This document shows, piece after piece, positions 25,664-35,401 of a stretch of 64,000 bases of DNA (the stretch's first letter is position 1; every line of letters starts with the position of its first letter). This DNA is from Oxalobacteraceae bacterium UBA6704 (GTDB lineage Bacteria; Pseudomonadota; Gammaproteobacteria; Burkholderiales; Burkholderiaceae_D): NCBI GenBank assembly GCA_002454505.1, contig DKJA01000181.1, forward strand, positions 1 through 64,000, in the 5' to 3' direction. Under the pieces are notes generated by a model that did not search any database, was not told the DNA's origin, and saw nothing but the letters and a program-made list of their open reading frames with translations. A program made the position numbers and the translations under genes.

Positions 25664-25754
25664 GGCGCGATCTTAACGCAGGTTGGCATTCGCGCCACTG
25701 CCGGCGCGGCCGGCCGCTGCCGATAATGGGGCTTCACCCACCACAGGAGGCATC

Positions 25755-26150
25755 ATGTCGATCGTCACGGAAGTCGCAGCGGCCGCAGCGCCGGAAGCGC
25801 TGGCGCATTTCGAAGGTTCGCTGGCATTTGAAACGGATTGCTGGGACGTGCACAGCGTGATGGGCACGCCGCAGCAGGATTTCGTATTGCTGGACGTGCG
25901 CGGCACGGAAGCCTACAACGCGGGCCACGTGCCAGGCGCCATCGACCTCGCTCACCGCAAGATCATCGGCTCGAAGCTGGCGGACTATCCGGCCGATACG
26001 CTGTTCGTCACGTATTGCGCCGGCCCGCACTGCAACGGCGCCGCCCGTGCGGCGATCCGGCTGGCCCGGCTGGGCCGGCCCGTGAAGATCATGGCGGGCG
26101 GCATCACGGGCTGGCTCGACGAGGGGTTCGCCCTCGCCGTGTCATCTTAG
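25755..26150 (+). CDS. Single-domain rhodanese-like sulfurtransferase
   Basis: A 131-residue rhodanese. Elements are FVLLDVRGTEAYNAGHVPGAIDL and the active loop TYCAGPHCNGAARAA with C88 as persulfide-forming cysteine and C93 as a second cysteine. MAGGITGWLDEGF is the terminal helix. The ATG at 25755 has a strong AGGAGG site. It is cytoplasmic. It is divergent from the FtrA-type gene and its stop codon interlocks with that of the convergent glutathione peroxidase (TTAG). Confidence 0.9.
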   Translation: MSIVTEVAAAAAPEALAHFEGSLAFETDCWDVHSVMGTPQQDFVLLDVRGTEAYNAGHVPGAIDLAHRKIIGSKLADYPADTLFVTYCAGPHCNGAARAAIRLARLGRPVKIMAGGITGWLDEGFALAVSS

Positions 26151-26755
26151 GACGCGAGCGCCTTCTCGACGGCGCCAACCAGCGCTTTGTCCGACGGCGT
26201 CACCTTGCTGGGGAAATTCTCGATGACCTTGCCGTCGCGACCGATCAGGTATTTGTGGAAATTCCACTTCGGTGCCGTGCCGGTGGCCTTGATCAGGTCC
26301 ACGTACAGCGGATTCGGCGTGGCGCCGGACACCACCGTCTTGGCGAACATGGGGAATTTCACGCCATAGGTGTTGTAACAGAAATCGGCGATTTCCTTGC
26401 TGTTGCCCGGCTCCTGCTTGCCAAAATCGTTCGACGGGAAGCCCAGCACCACCAGGCCCTTGCTGCCGTATTTGGCATACAGCGCCTCCAGCCCCTCGTA
26501 CTGGTTGGTGAAGCCGCAATAGCTGGCAGTGTTCACGACGAGCACGACCTTGCCCGCGTACTGGCACAGATCCTGCGGCGATTCGTCCTGCAGGCGCTTG
26601 AACGTCTGGCGCAGCAAGGCCGGGCAGCTGGCCGGACGGCTGGCAGGCGCGGCCAGCACGGAGCGCTCCGCAGGGGCGGGCGCGGGCGGCTGGGCCACGG
26701 CGGATGCGGCGGCGGCCAGGGCGGCAGAGCCGAGCAGTAAGCTGAGAGAATTCAT
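26147..26755 (-). CDS. Exported glutathione peroxidase-like thiol peroxidase
   Basis: A 202-residue protein with a signal peptide (MNSLSLLLGSAALAAAASAVAQ). The GPx core shows C80 in NTASYCGFTNQY, Q114 in GFPSNDFGKQEPG and W164 in KWNFHKYL, the catalytic triad of cysteine-type GPx, which usually uses thioredoxin. Export to the periplasm and an extra N-terminal stretch with Cys at 44 and 64 are less common. It reduces hydroperoxides. It shares a 4-base convergent overlap with the rhodanese gene. Confidence 0.88.
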   Translation of the reverse strand: MNSLSLLLGSAALAAAASAVAQPPAPAPAERSVLAAPASRPASCPALLRQTFKRLQDESPQDLCQYAGKVVLVVNTASYCGFTNQYEGLEALYAKYGSKGLVVLGFPSNDFGKQEPGNSKEIADFCYNTYGVKFPMFAKTVVSGATPNPLYVDLIKATGTAPKWNFHKYLIGRDGKVIENFPSKVTPSDKALVGAVEKALAS

Positions 26756-26917
26756 GATGTATCCGCAAAGTCGACGAACGGCCATTGTAAGCCTGCCGGC
26801 TCGCCCCTGTCTCGGCTTTGAAAATGCCGTTCGTTCCGCCCGCACGATTGAGAGGGATTAACAACGCCGCTGCCCGCTGTCACAGAATCCGACTCCATTC
26901 CACGTCGGGAGGTTGCC

Positions 26918-27967
26918 ATGAAACGCTTGCTGGTCCGTACCGCGGTCGCCCTTGCCATGCTGGCGGCCACGCTGTTGCCGTCGCTGCTGACGCCGATCCA
27001 GGCGCAGGGCAATGCGCTGCCGGCGATGAAGACGAAGGAGTTGTCGGTCTCCGGGCTGTCGTCCGGCGGCTTCATGGCCGTGCAGTTCAGTGTTGCGTAT
27101 TCCGGCAGTGTCGTCGGTGCCGGCATCATTGCCGGCGGCCCTTACAACTGCTCGCGCGGCAACGTCAGCGTCGCCACGACGGTGTGCAGCTGTACCACCG
27201 GCACGCCATGGTGCGGCGTGGTGCCCGGCGGGACGAACGTGCCCGACCTGGTGGCGACCACCCGGCGCTACGCGGCCCGCGGCGAGATCGACGCAACGAC
27301 GAACCTGGCGGCACAGCGCATCTGGCTGTTTTCCGGCCGCGCCGACAGCGTCGTGCCGATGGCCGTCATGAACGACCTGGACGCCTACTACAAGCACTTC
27401 ATCGCCGCCGCCAACGTCAGCTACCGCAACGACATCCGCGCCGAGCACGCGATCCCCACGGACGGCTATGGCAACCGCTGCACCACGCTGGGCTCGCCCT
27501 ACCTGAACAACTGCGGCATCGATGGCGCGGGCGAGCTGCTGCAGTGGATCTACGGCACGCTCACGCCGAAGCAGAGCGAGGCGCCGGCCGGCCGCCTCGT
27601 GGAATTCGACCAGGAGGAATTCCTGCCCGATCCCACGCGGCACGGCATGGCCCGCCGCGGCTGGCTGTACGTGCCGCCCGGCTGCGACGGCGATGGCGCC
27701 GGCTGCCGGCTGCACGTGGCCTTCCACGGCTGCAAGCAGACGGTGGCGATCGTCGGCGACGCGCACATCCGCCACGCCGGCTACAACGCCTGGGCCGATG
27801 CCAACCGCATCGTCGTGCTGTATCCGCAGGCCGCGCCGCTGTACCCGTTCACGAACCCGAATTCGTGCTGGGACTGGTTCAGTTACGACGATGCGGATTA
27901 TGCGGTGAAGGATGGGCGGCAGATGCGCGCCGTCAAGCGGATGACGGAGCGGTTGATGCAGGAGTGA
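26918..27967 (+). CDS. Extracellular short-chain PHA depolymerase-like esterase (catalytic domain type 2)
   Basis: A 349-residue secreted esterase. A signal peptide covers about residues 1-30. The lipase box comes very early (VSGLSSGGFMAVQF, S48), the hallmark of type 2 catalytic domains. Several cysteine pairs (YNCSRG, VCSCTTGTPWC, NRCTTL, NNCGIDG, GCDGDGAGC) suggest disulfides. The FHGCKQT segment and the terminal SCWDW motif match PHB depolymerase-like proteins. No separate substrate-binding domain is present. GGGAGG precedes the ATG. It ends immediately before a family B repeat pair. Confidence 0.85.
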   Translation: MKRLLVRTAVALAMLAATLLPSLLTPIQAQGNALPAMKTKELSVSGLSSGGFMAVQFSVAYSGSVVGAGIIAGGPYNCSRGNVSVATTVCSCTTGTPWCGVVPGGTNVPDLVATTRRYAARGEIDATTNLAAQRIWLFSGRADSVVPMAVMNDLDAYYKHFIAAANVSYRNDIRAEHAIPTDGYGNRCTTLGSPYLNNCGIDGAGELLQWIYGTLTPKQSEAPAGRLVEFDQEEFLPDPTRHGMARRGWLYVPPGCDGDGAGCRLHVAFHGCKQTVAIVGDAHIRHAGYNAWADANRIVVLYPQAAPLYPFTNPNSCWDWFSYDDADYAVKDGRQMRAVKRMTERLMQE

Positions 27968-28056
27968 GGGGGACTGTCCCCTCGGTTGCTTTTGCAGTTG
28001 GCTGCTCACGAACAGAAAAGCAACCCCGGGGACAGTCCCTTGCACGGACGGTCCCC
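27968..28056. repeat. REP-like pair, family B (locus B2)
   Basis: The first copy, GGGGGACTGTCCCCT at 27968-27982, touches the stop of the esterase gene. The second, at 28024-28056, reads CCCCGGGGACAGTCCC, TTGCA, CGGACGGTCCCC. Between them a perfect inverted pair GGTTGCTTTT (27984-27993) and AAAAGCAACC (28016-28025) makes the whole locus one long hairpin. It lies between convergent genes. Confidence 0.85.
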
Positions 28057-28061
28057 AACCA

Positions 28062-29513
28062 CTAGATCCCGCCCAGCGCGATGTACTTGATGACGAGGTA
28101 ATCCTCGATGCCGTACTTCGACCCTTCGCGGCCCAGGCCGGACTGCTTGACGCCGCCGAACGGCGCCACTTCCGTCGAGATCAGCCCCGTGTTGACGCCG
28201 ACCATGCCGGACTCGAGGCCTTCGGCCACGCGCCAGATGCGGCCGATGTCGCGCGAGTAGAAGTAGGCGGCCAGGCCGAACTCCGTGCTGTTGGCCAGCG
28301 CCACGGCTTCGTCGTCCGTCTTGAAGCGGAACAGCGGGGCCAGCGGGCCGAACGTCTCTTCGCTGGCGACGGCCATGTCGTTCGTCGCATCGGCGATCAC
28401 GGTGGGCTGGAAGAAGCTGTGGCCCAGCGCGTGGCGCTTGCCGCCCGTCAGCAGGCGGCCGCCCTTGGCCAGCGCATCGGCAACGTGCTGCTCCACCTTC
28501 TGCACGGCCTTGTCATCGATCAGCGGGCCCTGGTTGACGCCGTCGTCCACGCCGTTGCCGACCTGGAGCTTGTTGACGGCGGCCGTGAGCTTCTCGGCAA
28601 ACGCGTCATACACGCCGTCCTGCACGTACAGCCGGTTGGCGCACACGCACGTCTGGCCGGCATTGCGGTACTTCGACGCGATGGCGCCTTCCACCGCCGC
28701 ATCCAGGTCGGCATCGTCGAACACGATGAACGGCGCATTGCCGCCCAGTTCCAGCGACAGCTTCTTGATCGTCGGCGCGCACTGCTCCATCAGGATGCGG
28801 CCCACGCCGGTGGAGCCGGTGAACGTCAGCTTGCGCACGATCGGGTTGGCGCACATCTCGGCGCCGATCTCCTTCGGCGAGCCGGTGACGACGGAGAACA
28901 CGCCCGGCGGCACGCCGGCCCGTTCGGCCAGCACGGCCAGCGCCAGCGCGGAAAACGGTGTGGCTTCGGCCGGTTTCAGCACCATCGGGCAGCCGGCCGC
29001 CAGCGCGGGGCCGACTTTACGGGTGATCATCGCCAGCGGGAAGTTCCACGGCGTGATGGCGGCGCACACGCCGATCGGCTCTTTCGTGACGATCAGCCGG
29101 CGGTCCGGCCACGGCGTCTGCAGCGTGTCGCCGGCGATGCGCTTGGCTTCCTCGGCGAACCACTCGATGAAGCTGGCGCCGAACGCCACTTCGCCTTTCG
29201 CTTCGGCCAGCGGCTTGCCCTGTTCCGTCGTCATCAGCAGCGCCAGGTCGTCGGCGTTTTCGGTAATCAGGTCGAACCACTTGCGCAGCACGGCGGCGCG
29301 GTCCTTGGCGGTTTTCTTGCGCCAGGCGGGCCAGGCCGCATTGGCCGCTTCGATGGCGCGCTTCGTTTCCGCGGCGCCCAGGTTCGGGATGGTGCCAATG
29401 TGTTCGCCGGTGGCGGGATTGGTGACGGCGATGGTTTCGCCGTTTTCCGCGTCAGTCCATTGTCCGTTGACATAGGCTTGCTGGCGCAGCAGTGCAGGGT
29501 CTTTCAGTTGCAT
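28062..29513 (-). CDS. gabD: NAD(P)-dependent succinate-semialdehyde dehydrogenase
   Basis: A 483-residue aldehyde dehydrogenase whose sequence and length fit GabD (GABA / 4-hydroxybutyrate catabolism, succinate semialdehyde to succinate). Catalytic C289 lies in RNAGQTCVCANR and E255 in LSLELGGNAPF. PWNFPLAMITRKVGPALAAG is the cofactor-side loop, and C291 next to the catalytic Cys is the redox-switch position known in E. coli GabD. No gabT or gabP is adjacent. The start at 29513 (MQLKDPALLRQQAYVNGQW) is preferred to an upstream ATG. Confidence 0.9.
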   Translation of the reverse strand: MQLKDPALLRQQAYVNGQWTDAENGETIAVTNPATGEHIGTIPNLGAAETKRAIEAANAAWPAWRKKTAKDRAAVLRKWFDLITENADDLALLMTTEQGKPLAEAKGEVAFGASFIEWFAEEAKRIAGDTLQTPWPDRRLIVTKEPIGVCAAITPWNFPLAMITRKVGPALAAGCPMVLKPAEATPFSALALAVLAERAGVPPGVFSVVTGSPKEIGAEMCANPIVRKLTFTGSTGVGRILMEQCAPTIKKLSLELGGNAPFIVFDDADLDAAVEGAIASKYRNAGQTCVCANRLYVQDGVYDAFAEKLTAAVNKLQVGNGVDDGVNQGPLIDDKAVQKVEQHVADALAKGGRLLTGGKRHALGHSFFQPTVIADATNDMAVASEETFGPLAPLFRFKTDDEAVALANSTEFGLAAYFYSRDIGRIWRVAEGLESGMVGVNTGLISTEVAPFGGVKQSGLGREGSKYGIEDYLVIKYIALGGI

Positions 29514-29570
29514 GGTCGGTCTCCATGGAAGTGAGTCGATCACTATGCCACATCGACAGGGATCCTGCAG

Positions 29571-30377
29571 CTAGCGGACTTTCAGCCTGGCCAGCTTCGG
29601 ATCGCCGGGCGGGAATTCCAGCTGCATCGTGCGCAGCGTTTCCACCAGCAGCGTGGCCACGGCGATGTCGCGCTGCGGCTTCGAATCGGCCGGCACGATG
29701 TACCAAGGCGCATGCGGCGCATCCGTCTCGGCGATCGCCTTGTCGTATGCCTGCTGGTAGGCATCCCAGTGTTCGCGCTGGGCCAGGTCGGCCGGATCGA
29801 ACTTCCAGTGCTTGTCCGGATCGTCGATGCGGTCCTGCAGGCGCCGGCGCTGCTCGTCCTTCGAGATGTGCAGGAAGACTTTCAGGATCACCGTGCCCGA
29901 TTCGGCCAGCATGCGCTCGAAGTCGCGGATCTGCTGGTAGCGCTTGCGGATGCCGGCCTTGTCGAGCGTGTCGTGGACCACGGGATGCAGCACGTCCTCG
30001 TAATGGCTGCGGTTGAACACGGCGATCTCGCCGGTGCGCGGCACCTGCACGTGCACGCGCCACAGGAAATCGCGGGCGACGTCGGCCGCCGTCGGCACGT
30101 CGAAGCGCACCGCGCGCAGGCCCATCGGATTGATCTTGTGGAACAGCCGGTGCACGGTGCCGTCCTTGCCGGAGCAGTCGGTGCCCTGCAACACGAGCAG
30201 CACCTTGCGGTCGCGCTCCGCGTACAGCCTTTCCTGCAGCTGCGCCATTTCCTTGTGCAGCGCCTTCAGGTGCCGCTTGTCCTGCTTCGCATCGCCCGTG
30301 CACAGCGGCACTGCCGCCGCATCCGTGTCCGCCAGCACCAGCTTCGGCTTCACACGGAACAAATCGATCGCCTTCAT
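29571..30377 (-). CDS. Polyphosphate kinase 2 family protein
   Basis: A 268-residue PPK2 with Walker A GTDCSGKDGT (residues 65-74, D67), the lid and Walker B region VFNRSHYEDVL, and the RRRLQDRIDDPDKHWKF and HWDAYQQAYDKAI segments. PPK2 enzymes phosphorylate nucleotides from polyphosphate; whether this one prefers AMP or ADP cannot be told from sequence alone. The ATG at 30377 has GGGAG upstream. The gene follows gabD's start by 57 bp in the same direction. Confidence 0.88.
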   Translation of the reverse strand: MKAIDLFRVKPKLVLADTDAAAVPLCTGDAKQDKRHLKALHKEMAQLQERLYAERDRKVLLVLQGTDCSGKDGTVHRLFHKINPMGLRAVRFDVPTAADVARDFLWRVHVQVPRTGEIAVFNRSHYEDVLHPVVHDTLDKAGIRKRYQQIRDFERMLAESGTVILKVFLHISKDEQRRRLQDRIDDPDKHWKFDPADLAQREHWDAYQQAYDKAIAETDAPHAPWYIVPADSKPQRDIAVATLLVETLRTMQLEFPPGDPKLARLKVR

Positions 30378-30454
30378 CCACGCTCCCAGGGGTAGCGCTG
30401 CGCGGCCACGTCGCGCAGCGTGGCGAGCATCGCCTGCGGGGGACGATACCATAC

Positions 30455-30470
30455 CGCGGCCGCGGCCGCG
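30455..30470. repeat. GC-only palindrome at the 3' end of the dgo/ara operon
   Basis: CGCGGCCGCGGCCGCG is a perfect 16-base palindrome ending one base before the stop codon of the SDR gene. It has no U-tract, so it would be at most a transcript-stabilising hairpin. Confidence 0.4.
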
Positions 30471-30471
30471 T

Positions 30472-31245
30472 TCACTCGTGATACAGCTGCGACCTGCCGC
30501 CGTCGACCAGGATGTCGGTGGCATTGATGAAGCGGGCCTCGTCGCTGGCGAGGAACAGCGCGGTGTAGGCCACCTCCTCCGGCTCGCCGATGCGCCCGAC
30601 GGGCAGCAGCGCTTCCTGGCGTGCCCGTTCCGCCGCCGGGTCGGGAAAGGACGCCAGCCACCTGCCGATAGTCTCCGTCATGACCAGGCCCGGCGAAATC
30701 GAGTTGACGCGGATGCCGCGTGCCGCATATTCGATGGCCAGCGAGCGTGTCAGGCCGATCAGCGCGTGCTTCGCCACCGGATAGGGAAAGCAGCCGGGAA
30801 TGATCTTGTGGCCGTGCACCGAAGCGATGTTGACGACGCTGCCCGCGCCCTGCGCCAGCATCGCCGGCAGCGCCGCGCGGATCACGTTCCACGCGCCCTC
30901 CACGTCGACGGCGAAGCAGTGCTGCCATTGCTGCCGCGTGGTCTGCAGCGGATCGGTGAACACGTTCACGCCGGCGTTGTTGACGACGATGTCCACGCGG
31001 CCGAAGCGTTCGAGCGTCTGCGCGACCAGCGCGTCGGCGGCTGCCTGGTCGGCAACGTCGGCCGCCACGAACAGCGTGTCGCGGCAGCCCAGTTCCTCGC
31101 GAACGGCAGCCGCGTGTTCGTCATCGCGGTGGCTGTTCAGCACCACCCGCGCCCCTTCCGCCGCGAACAGCCGCGCCACCGCCCTGCCGATGCCCTGCGT
31201 GGAGCCGGTGACGATGGCCACCTTGCCTGCCAGTCGATCCGCCAT
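30472..31245 (-). CDS. SDR-family dehydrogenase, candidate sugar (galactose) 1-dehydrogenase
   Basis: A 257-residue classical short-chain dehydrogenase: cofactor loop TGSTQGIG (residues 13-20), NNAG at 89-92, catalytic S142, Y155 and K159 (YPVAK). It ends with the usual DILVDGGRSQLYHE. It is the last gene of the leftward galactonate/transport operon, 23 bp after the permease. From that context I infer it oxidises the imported aldose, probably D-galactose, to the lactone. The sequence alone shows only the family. Confidence 0.8.
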   Translation of the reverse strand: MADRLAGKVAIVTGSTQGIGRAVARLFAAEGARVVLNSHRDDEHAAAVREELGCRDTLFVAADVADQAAADALVAQTLERFGRVDIVVNNAGVNVFTDPLQTTRQQWQHCFAVDVEGAWNVIRAALPAMLAQGAGSVVNIASVHGHKIIPGCFPYPVAKHALIGLTRSLAIEYAARGIRVNSISPGLVMTETIGRWLASFPDPAAERARQEALLPVGRIGEPEEVAYTALFLASDEARFINATDILVDGGRSQLYHE

Positions 31246-31268
31246 GTGCTTCTCCTTGCGCCGGCCGG

Positions 31269-32231
31269 TCAGCGGCCATGGCTGCCGCGGGTCTTCAGCT
31301 GATCGAGCAGCACCGCCACCAGCAGGATCACGCCGCGCACGAGGTACTGGTAGAACGCATCCACGTTCATCAGGTTCATCACGTTTTCCACCGTGCCCAT
31401 GATCAGCACGCCCACCAGCACGCCGACGATGCGCGCCTTGCCGCCCTGCAGCGACACGCCGCCCAGCACGCAGGCGGAAATCACGTCCAGCTCGAAGCCC
31501 TGCGCCGCATTCGGCTGGCCGCTGGTGATGCGCGACGCGAGGATCAGCCCGGCCAGCGCCGTGACGACGCCCTGCAGCAGGAAGATCCACAAGCGCAGCC
31601 GCTCGACGCGCACGCCGGCCAGCCGCGCCGCCTCGGCATTGCCGCCGATGGCCAGCGTGTTGCGGCCGAAGACCGTGTGATTGAGCAGCACGCCGAACAC
31701 GAGGAAGCACAGCGCGACGACGATCACCGGCATCGGGATGCCGGCCAGCCGCGCATCGCCGAATTCGATGAACGCATCGTTGGCGATGCCGACCGCCTGG
31801 CCCTGCGATGCGATGAACGCCAGGCCGCGCACCATCAGCATCGTCGCCAGCGTGGCGATCAGCGCGTTGACGCGCAGGTAGGCGATCAGCACGCCGTTGC
31901 CGGCGCCGATCAGCGCCCCGGCAGCGAGGCCGCCGCCGACGGCCAGCGTCACGCTGTCCGTCCGTTCCAGGATCATCGCGCCCAGCACGCCGGCAAAGGC
32001 GATCGTCGAGCCCACCGACAGGTCGAAGTCGCGCGACGCGAGGCAGAACATCATCGTGCAGGCGACCATGCCGATCTGCGCGACGGACAGCATCAACCCC
32101 ACGATGTTCACGGTGGAGAAGAAGTTGTCGACGCTGGCGGCCAGCACGCCGAACAGCACCACGTACAGGAGCGGCATGCTGTAGTCGGCCAGCCAAGTGC
32201 TGCGGTGGGATGGGTGGGCAATGGTGCTCAT
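31269..32231 (-). CDS. araH: Arabinose-type sugar ABC transporter permease (AraH-like)
   Basis: A 320-residue inner-membrane permease with about eight to ten helices. It closely resembles AraH through [64 protein letters not shown] and the [14 protein letters not shown] coupling region. It should form a homodimer with the AraG-like ATPase. Its start overlaps the ATPase stop by 4 bases. Confidence 0.9.
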   Translation of the reverse strand: MSTIAHPSHRSTWLADYSMPLLYVVLFGVLAASVDNFFSTVNIVGLMLSVAQIGMVACTMMFCLASRDFDLSVGSTIAFAGVLGAMILERTDSVTLAVGGGLAAGALIGAGNGVLIAYLRVNALIATLATMLMVRGLAFIASQGQAVGIANDAFIEFGDARLAGIPMPVIVVALCFLVFGVLLNHTVFGRNTLAIGGNAEAARLAGVRVERLRLWIFLLQGVVTALAGLILASRITSGQPNAAQGFELDVISACVLGGVSLQGGKARIVGVLVGVLIMGTVENVMNLMNVDAFYQYLVRGVILLVAVLLDQLKTRGSHGR

Positions 32232-33736
32232 GACAGGCTTTCGGTGACGGGTTCGGAGAGGACGGCATCGGGCAGGGCCAGCGCCAGCACGGCCGTTTCG
32301 GTGGCATCCGCGCGGGCCAGCTCGCCGCTGATGCGGCCGTCGCGCATGACGATCACGCGGTCGGCGATGCCCAGCACCTCGGGCAGTTCGCTGGAGACGA
32401 CGATGACGCCGCAGCCGCTGGCCGCCACGTCGTGGATGATGCGGTAGATCTCGTTCTTCGCGCCCACGTCGATGCCGCGCGTGGGTTCGTCGAGGATCAG
32501 TATCTTCATGTCCGGCTGCGCCAGCCAGCGGGCCAGGATCACCTTTTGCTGATTACCGCCGGACAGCAGGCGGATCTCCTGCTCCGGCCCCGGCGTCTTG
32601 ATGCGCAGCCGGCCGATGAACTCCGTTGCGCGCGCACGTTCCTCGGCATGGCGCAGGAAGACGCGGCCGCGACGGCAGCTGATGTTGATGTTCTCCGCCA
32701 CCGACGCCTGCGCCACGATGCCCTGCTCCTTGCGGTCTTCCGGGCACAGGTTGATGCCGGCCCGGATCGCGTCGGCCGGGCCGCCGTCGATGGCGGCGCC
32801 GTCGAGCAGCACGCTGCCGCCGCTGCGCCGGTCCGCGCCATAGATCAGCCGCATCAACTCGCTGCGGCCGGCGCCGACGAGGCCGAAGAAGCCCAGTACT
32901 TCGCCGGCATGCACGGTGAAGTCGCACGGGGCGGACAGCCTGCTTCCTGCGATGCCCTGCACCACCAGCCGCGGCGCACCGGCCGGGCGGGCACGATAAT
33001 CGTGGATGTCGGCCACTTCGCGGCCCACCATGTCGGCGATCAGCCGGTCGCGCGGCACGTCGGCCATCGCATGGTGCGTGACGATCCTGCGGCCGTCGCG
33101 AAAGATCGTGCAGGCGTCGCACAGTTCGTACAGCTCTTCCAGCCGGTGCGAAATGTAGATCAGCGTCTTGCCTGCCGCGCGCAGGTCCTTCACGATGCGG
33201 AACAGCACCTCCGTCTCGCGGTGCGAAAGGCTGCTGGTAGGCTCGTCCAGCGCGATCACCTGGGCGTCCTGCAGCAGCGCCTTGCAGATCTCGACCATCT
33301 GCCGCTGCGCGATCGACAGGTCGGCCAGCCGCGCATCCGGATCGAGGTCGACACCCAGTGCCGCCAGCCGCTGCGCAACGATGCGGCGCGCCTGTTTCCT
33401 GTCGACGAAACCGTAGCGGCTGGGCAGGCGGCCCAGCAGCACGTTTTCCGCCACCGTCAGGTCCGGCACGTACTGCAGCTCCTGGTGGATGACGGCGATG
33501 CCGGCCGCGATGGCATCGGCCGCCGAATGGAAATGGCGCTCGGTGCCGCCAACCAGCAAGCGGCCACCATCGGGCCTGTACTGGCCGCCGAGGATTTTCA
33601 GCAGCGTGGACTTGCCGGCGCCGTTCTCGCCCAGCAGCCCATGCACCTGGCCGGCCTGCGCGGCAAAGCTGACGCCGGACAGCGCCTTTACGCCGGGAAA
33701 GCGCTTCTCGATCTGGTCGAACTGCAGGTAAGCCAC
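32228..33736 (-). CDS. araG: Arabinose-type sugar ABC transporter ATPase (AraG-like)
   Basis: A 502-residue double ATP-binding cassette. Domain 1 has Walker [13 protein letters not shown] and signature LSIAQRQ. Domain 2 (from about 255) has a degenerate Walker A ([10 protein letters not shown]) and signature LSGGNQQK, as usual in sugar importers of this class. It starts with GTG at 33736, overlapping the stop of the binding-protein gene by one base. It energises uptake together with the AraH-like permease. Confidence 0.92.
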   Translation of the reverse strand: MAYLQFDQIEKRFPGVKALSGVSFAAQAGQVHGLLGENGAGKSTLLKILGGQYRPDGGRLLVGGTERHFHSAADAIAAGIAVIHQELQYVPDLTVAENVLLGRLPSRYGFVDRKQARRIVAQRLAALGVDLDPDARLADLSIAQRQMVEICKALLQDAQVIALDEPTSSLSHRETEVLFRIVKDLRAAGKTLIYISHRLEELYELCDACTIFRDGRRIVTHHAMADVPRDRLIADMVGREVADIHDYRARPAGAPRLVVQGIAGSRLSAPCDFTVHAGEVLGFFGLVGAGRSELMRLIYGADRRSGGSVLLDGAAIDGGPADAIRAGINLCPEDRKEQGIVAQASVAENINISCRRGRVFLRHAEERARATEFIGRLRIKTPGPEQEIRLLSGGNQQKVILARWLAQPDMKILILDEPTRGIDVGAKNEIYRIIHDVAASGCGVIVVSSELPEVLGIADRVIVMRDGRISGELARADATETAVLALALPDAVLSEPVTESLS

Positions 33737-34731
33737 TAGAACCCCATCTGCTTGCGCACGTCGGCCTGGTTCTGGCGCGTCATCAGCATGCCGGCCGTCT
33801 GCGTGACGGGCGGCGGCACCTTGTTTGCCGTGATCCAGTCGTACATGTTCACGGCCGTTTCATAGCCATGCCGCTTGGGGCTGATCAGCACCGTGCCGTA
33901 GAAGCCCGTGACGGCCGGCTTGGCGAATTCGTTCTGCGCCGTCTTGCTGCCGCCGATGCCGATGCCCACCATCGCGTCCGACTTGAAGCCCCGCCCTTCC
34001 GCCGCGCGCACGGCGCCCAGCACCGCTTCGTCGTTCAGGCCGAACGCCACCCATTTCCTGAATTTGGCGTTCTTTGTCAGCGCCACGTTGGCGGCGTTGA
34101 AAGCGCTTTCCGTATCGGTGCGGCTTTGCGGCGCATCGACGACGTTCGCCACCGGCAGCCCGGCCGCCTTCAGCGCATCGAGCGCGCCCTGCGTGCGTTC
34201 GCGCGCCGTGGGCAGCTGGTCGTACGCGATGCGCAGCGCCCCCACGTCGGCGATGTTCCAGCCGCGCGCCTTGATCTGCGCGGCGAGGCCTTCGCCGGCC
34301 TGCCTGCCGATCTGGTAGCCGGAGATGCCCATGTGCGGAATCGACGCGATCGGCTTGCCCTTGCCGTCGACCAGCTGGTCGTCCACCGAGATCACTCTCA
34401 GCCTGTTGCGCTTGGCCAGCCGCTCGACGGCCGCGCCCAGCTTGACGTCCGGCGCGCAGATGACGAACCCCTGCGCCTGCTGCGCGCCCAGGTTGTCGAT
34501 CGCCGCCATCATCTTCTCGCCGTTCGGCACGCCGATCTTGACGAGCGTGAAGCCCTTGTCCTTCGCGGCCTGTTCGGCGAAGCGCCACTCGTCCTGGAAC
34601 CAAGGTTCCTCGGCCTGCTTGACGAGAAAGCCGATCTTGACGGGGGCTGCCGCGTGAACCGCGGTGCACAGCGCGGTCGACAAGGTTGCTGCGACGGCCA
34701 GCGGCAGCAGTTTGCTGAAAATTGTCTTCAT
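33736..34731 (-). CDS. araF: Arabinose/galactose-type periplasmic sugar-binding protein (AraF-like)
   Basis: A 331-residue exported binding protein (signal about residues 1-28, ending AVHAA). It follows E. coli AraF along its length: [18 protein letters not shown] carries the ligand residues Lys and Glu, [12 protein letters not shown] the Asp, [17 protein letters not shown] the Arg, and [14 protein letters not shown] an Asn. At the last pocket position, where I recall Asn in E. coli (GIGIN), this protein has Gly (GIGIGGS). E. coli AraF binds both L-arabinose and D-galactose, so the ligand here could be galactose. The start at 34731 has GGAGACC upstream. Confidence 0.87.
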   Translation of the reverse strand: MKTIFSKLLPLAVAATLSTALCTAVHAAAPVKIGFLVKQAEEPWFQDEWRFAEQAAKDKGFTLVKIGVPNGEKMMAAIDNLGAQQAQGFVICAPDVKLGAAVERLAKRNRLRVISVDDQLVDGKGKPIASIPHMGISGYQIGRQAGEGLAAQIKARGWNIADVGALRIAYDQLPTARERTQGALDALKAAGLPVANVVDAPQSRTDTESAFNAANVALTKNAKFRKWVAFGLNDEAVLGAVRAAEGRGFKSDAMVGIGIGGSKTAQNEFAKPAVTGFYGTVLISPKRHGYETAVNMYDWITANKVPPPVTQTAGMLMTRQNQADVRKQMGF

Positions 34732-34777
34732 CGTGGTCTCCTGATTTTTCTTTATGTTCGCCACCGCCGGCGATGGC

Positions 34778-35401
34778 TTACTGCTGCCAGCTCGCGACGA
34801 AGCGCCGCGCGTTCTCCGCCACCTGCGCGGCGGTATCGCCCGGCCGGTACAGCGCCGAACCGAGGCCGAAGCCGGCGACGCCCGCCGCGCGGTAGGCCGC
34901 CATGCTGTCCGGCGTGATGCCGCCGACCGGCAGCAGCGGCAGTTCCGACGGTAGCACCGCTCGCAGTGCGCGAACGATCAACGGCGTGATCATTTCAGCC
35001 GGGAACAGCTTCAGGCCGTCCGCGCCGGCCTGCCATGCGGCGAACGCCTCGGTGGGCGTCAGCACGCCCGGCGTGCAGTCCATGCCGGCCGCCTTGGCGG
35101 CGCGGATCACCGCGACGTCCGCATGGGGCATGACGATCAGCCGGCCGCCCGCGTCGCGGACCCTGCCCACCGCGTCGGGAGTCAATACGGTACCCGCCCC
35201 CACCAGCGCATCGGCCGGCAAGGTGCGGACCAGCCGGCCGATCGAATCGAACGGTTCGGGCGAATTCAGGGGCACTTCGATCAGCCGGAAGCCGGCGTCG
35301 TACAGTACCGCGCCAATGCCTGCCGCTTCGTCGGGCCGGATGCCGCGCAGGATCGCCACCAGCGGCAGCTGTTGAAAGGCGCTTGCAAAGGTCGTGCTCA
35401 T
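34778..35401 (-). CDS. dgoA: 2-dehydro-3-deoxy-6-phosphogalactonate aldolase
   Basis: A 207-residue class I aldolase cleaving 2-dehydro-3-deoxy-6-phosphogalactonate to pyruvate and glyceraldehyde 3-phosphate. It shows PLVAILRGIRPDEA, GFRLIEVPLNSPEPF, LVGAGTVLTPDAV, the Schiff-base lysine in GLKLFPAE and LLPVGGITPDSM. The ILRGI and VPLNSP motifs match DgoA rather than Eda. The ATG overlaps the dgoK stop by 4 bases (ATGA). Confidence 0.93.
   Translation of the reverse strand: MSTTFASAFQQLPLVAILRGIRPDEAAGIGAVLYDAGFRLIEVPLNSPEPFDSIGRLVRTLPADALVGAGTVLTPDAVGRVRDAGGRLIVMPHADVAVIRAAKAAGMDCTPGVLTPTEAFAAWQAGADGLKLFPAEMITPLIVRALRAVLPSELPLLPVGGITPDSMAAYRAAGVAGFGLGSALYRPGDTAAQVAENARRFVASWQQ

Noticed and set aside
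30472..32307. A 611-codon continuous frame through the SDR gene and opposite-frame permease sequence
   Set aside because: Only the last 257 codons encode a recognisable SDR with its own ATG at 31245; the upstream part is an Arg/Gly-rich shadow of the AraH-like gene.
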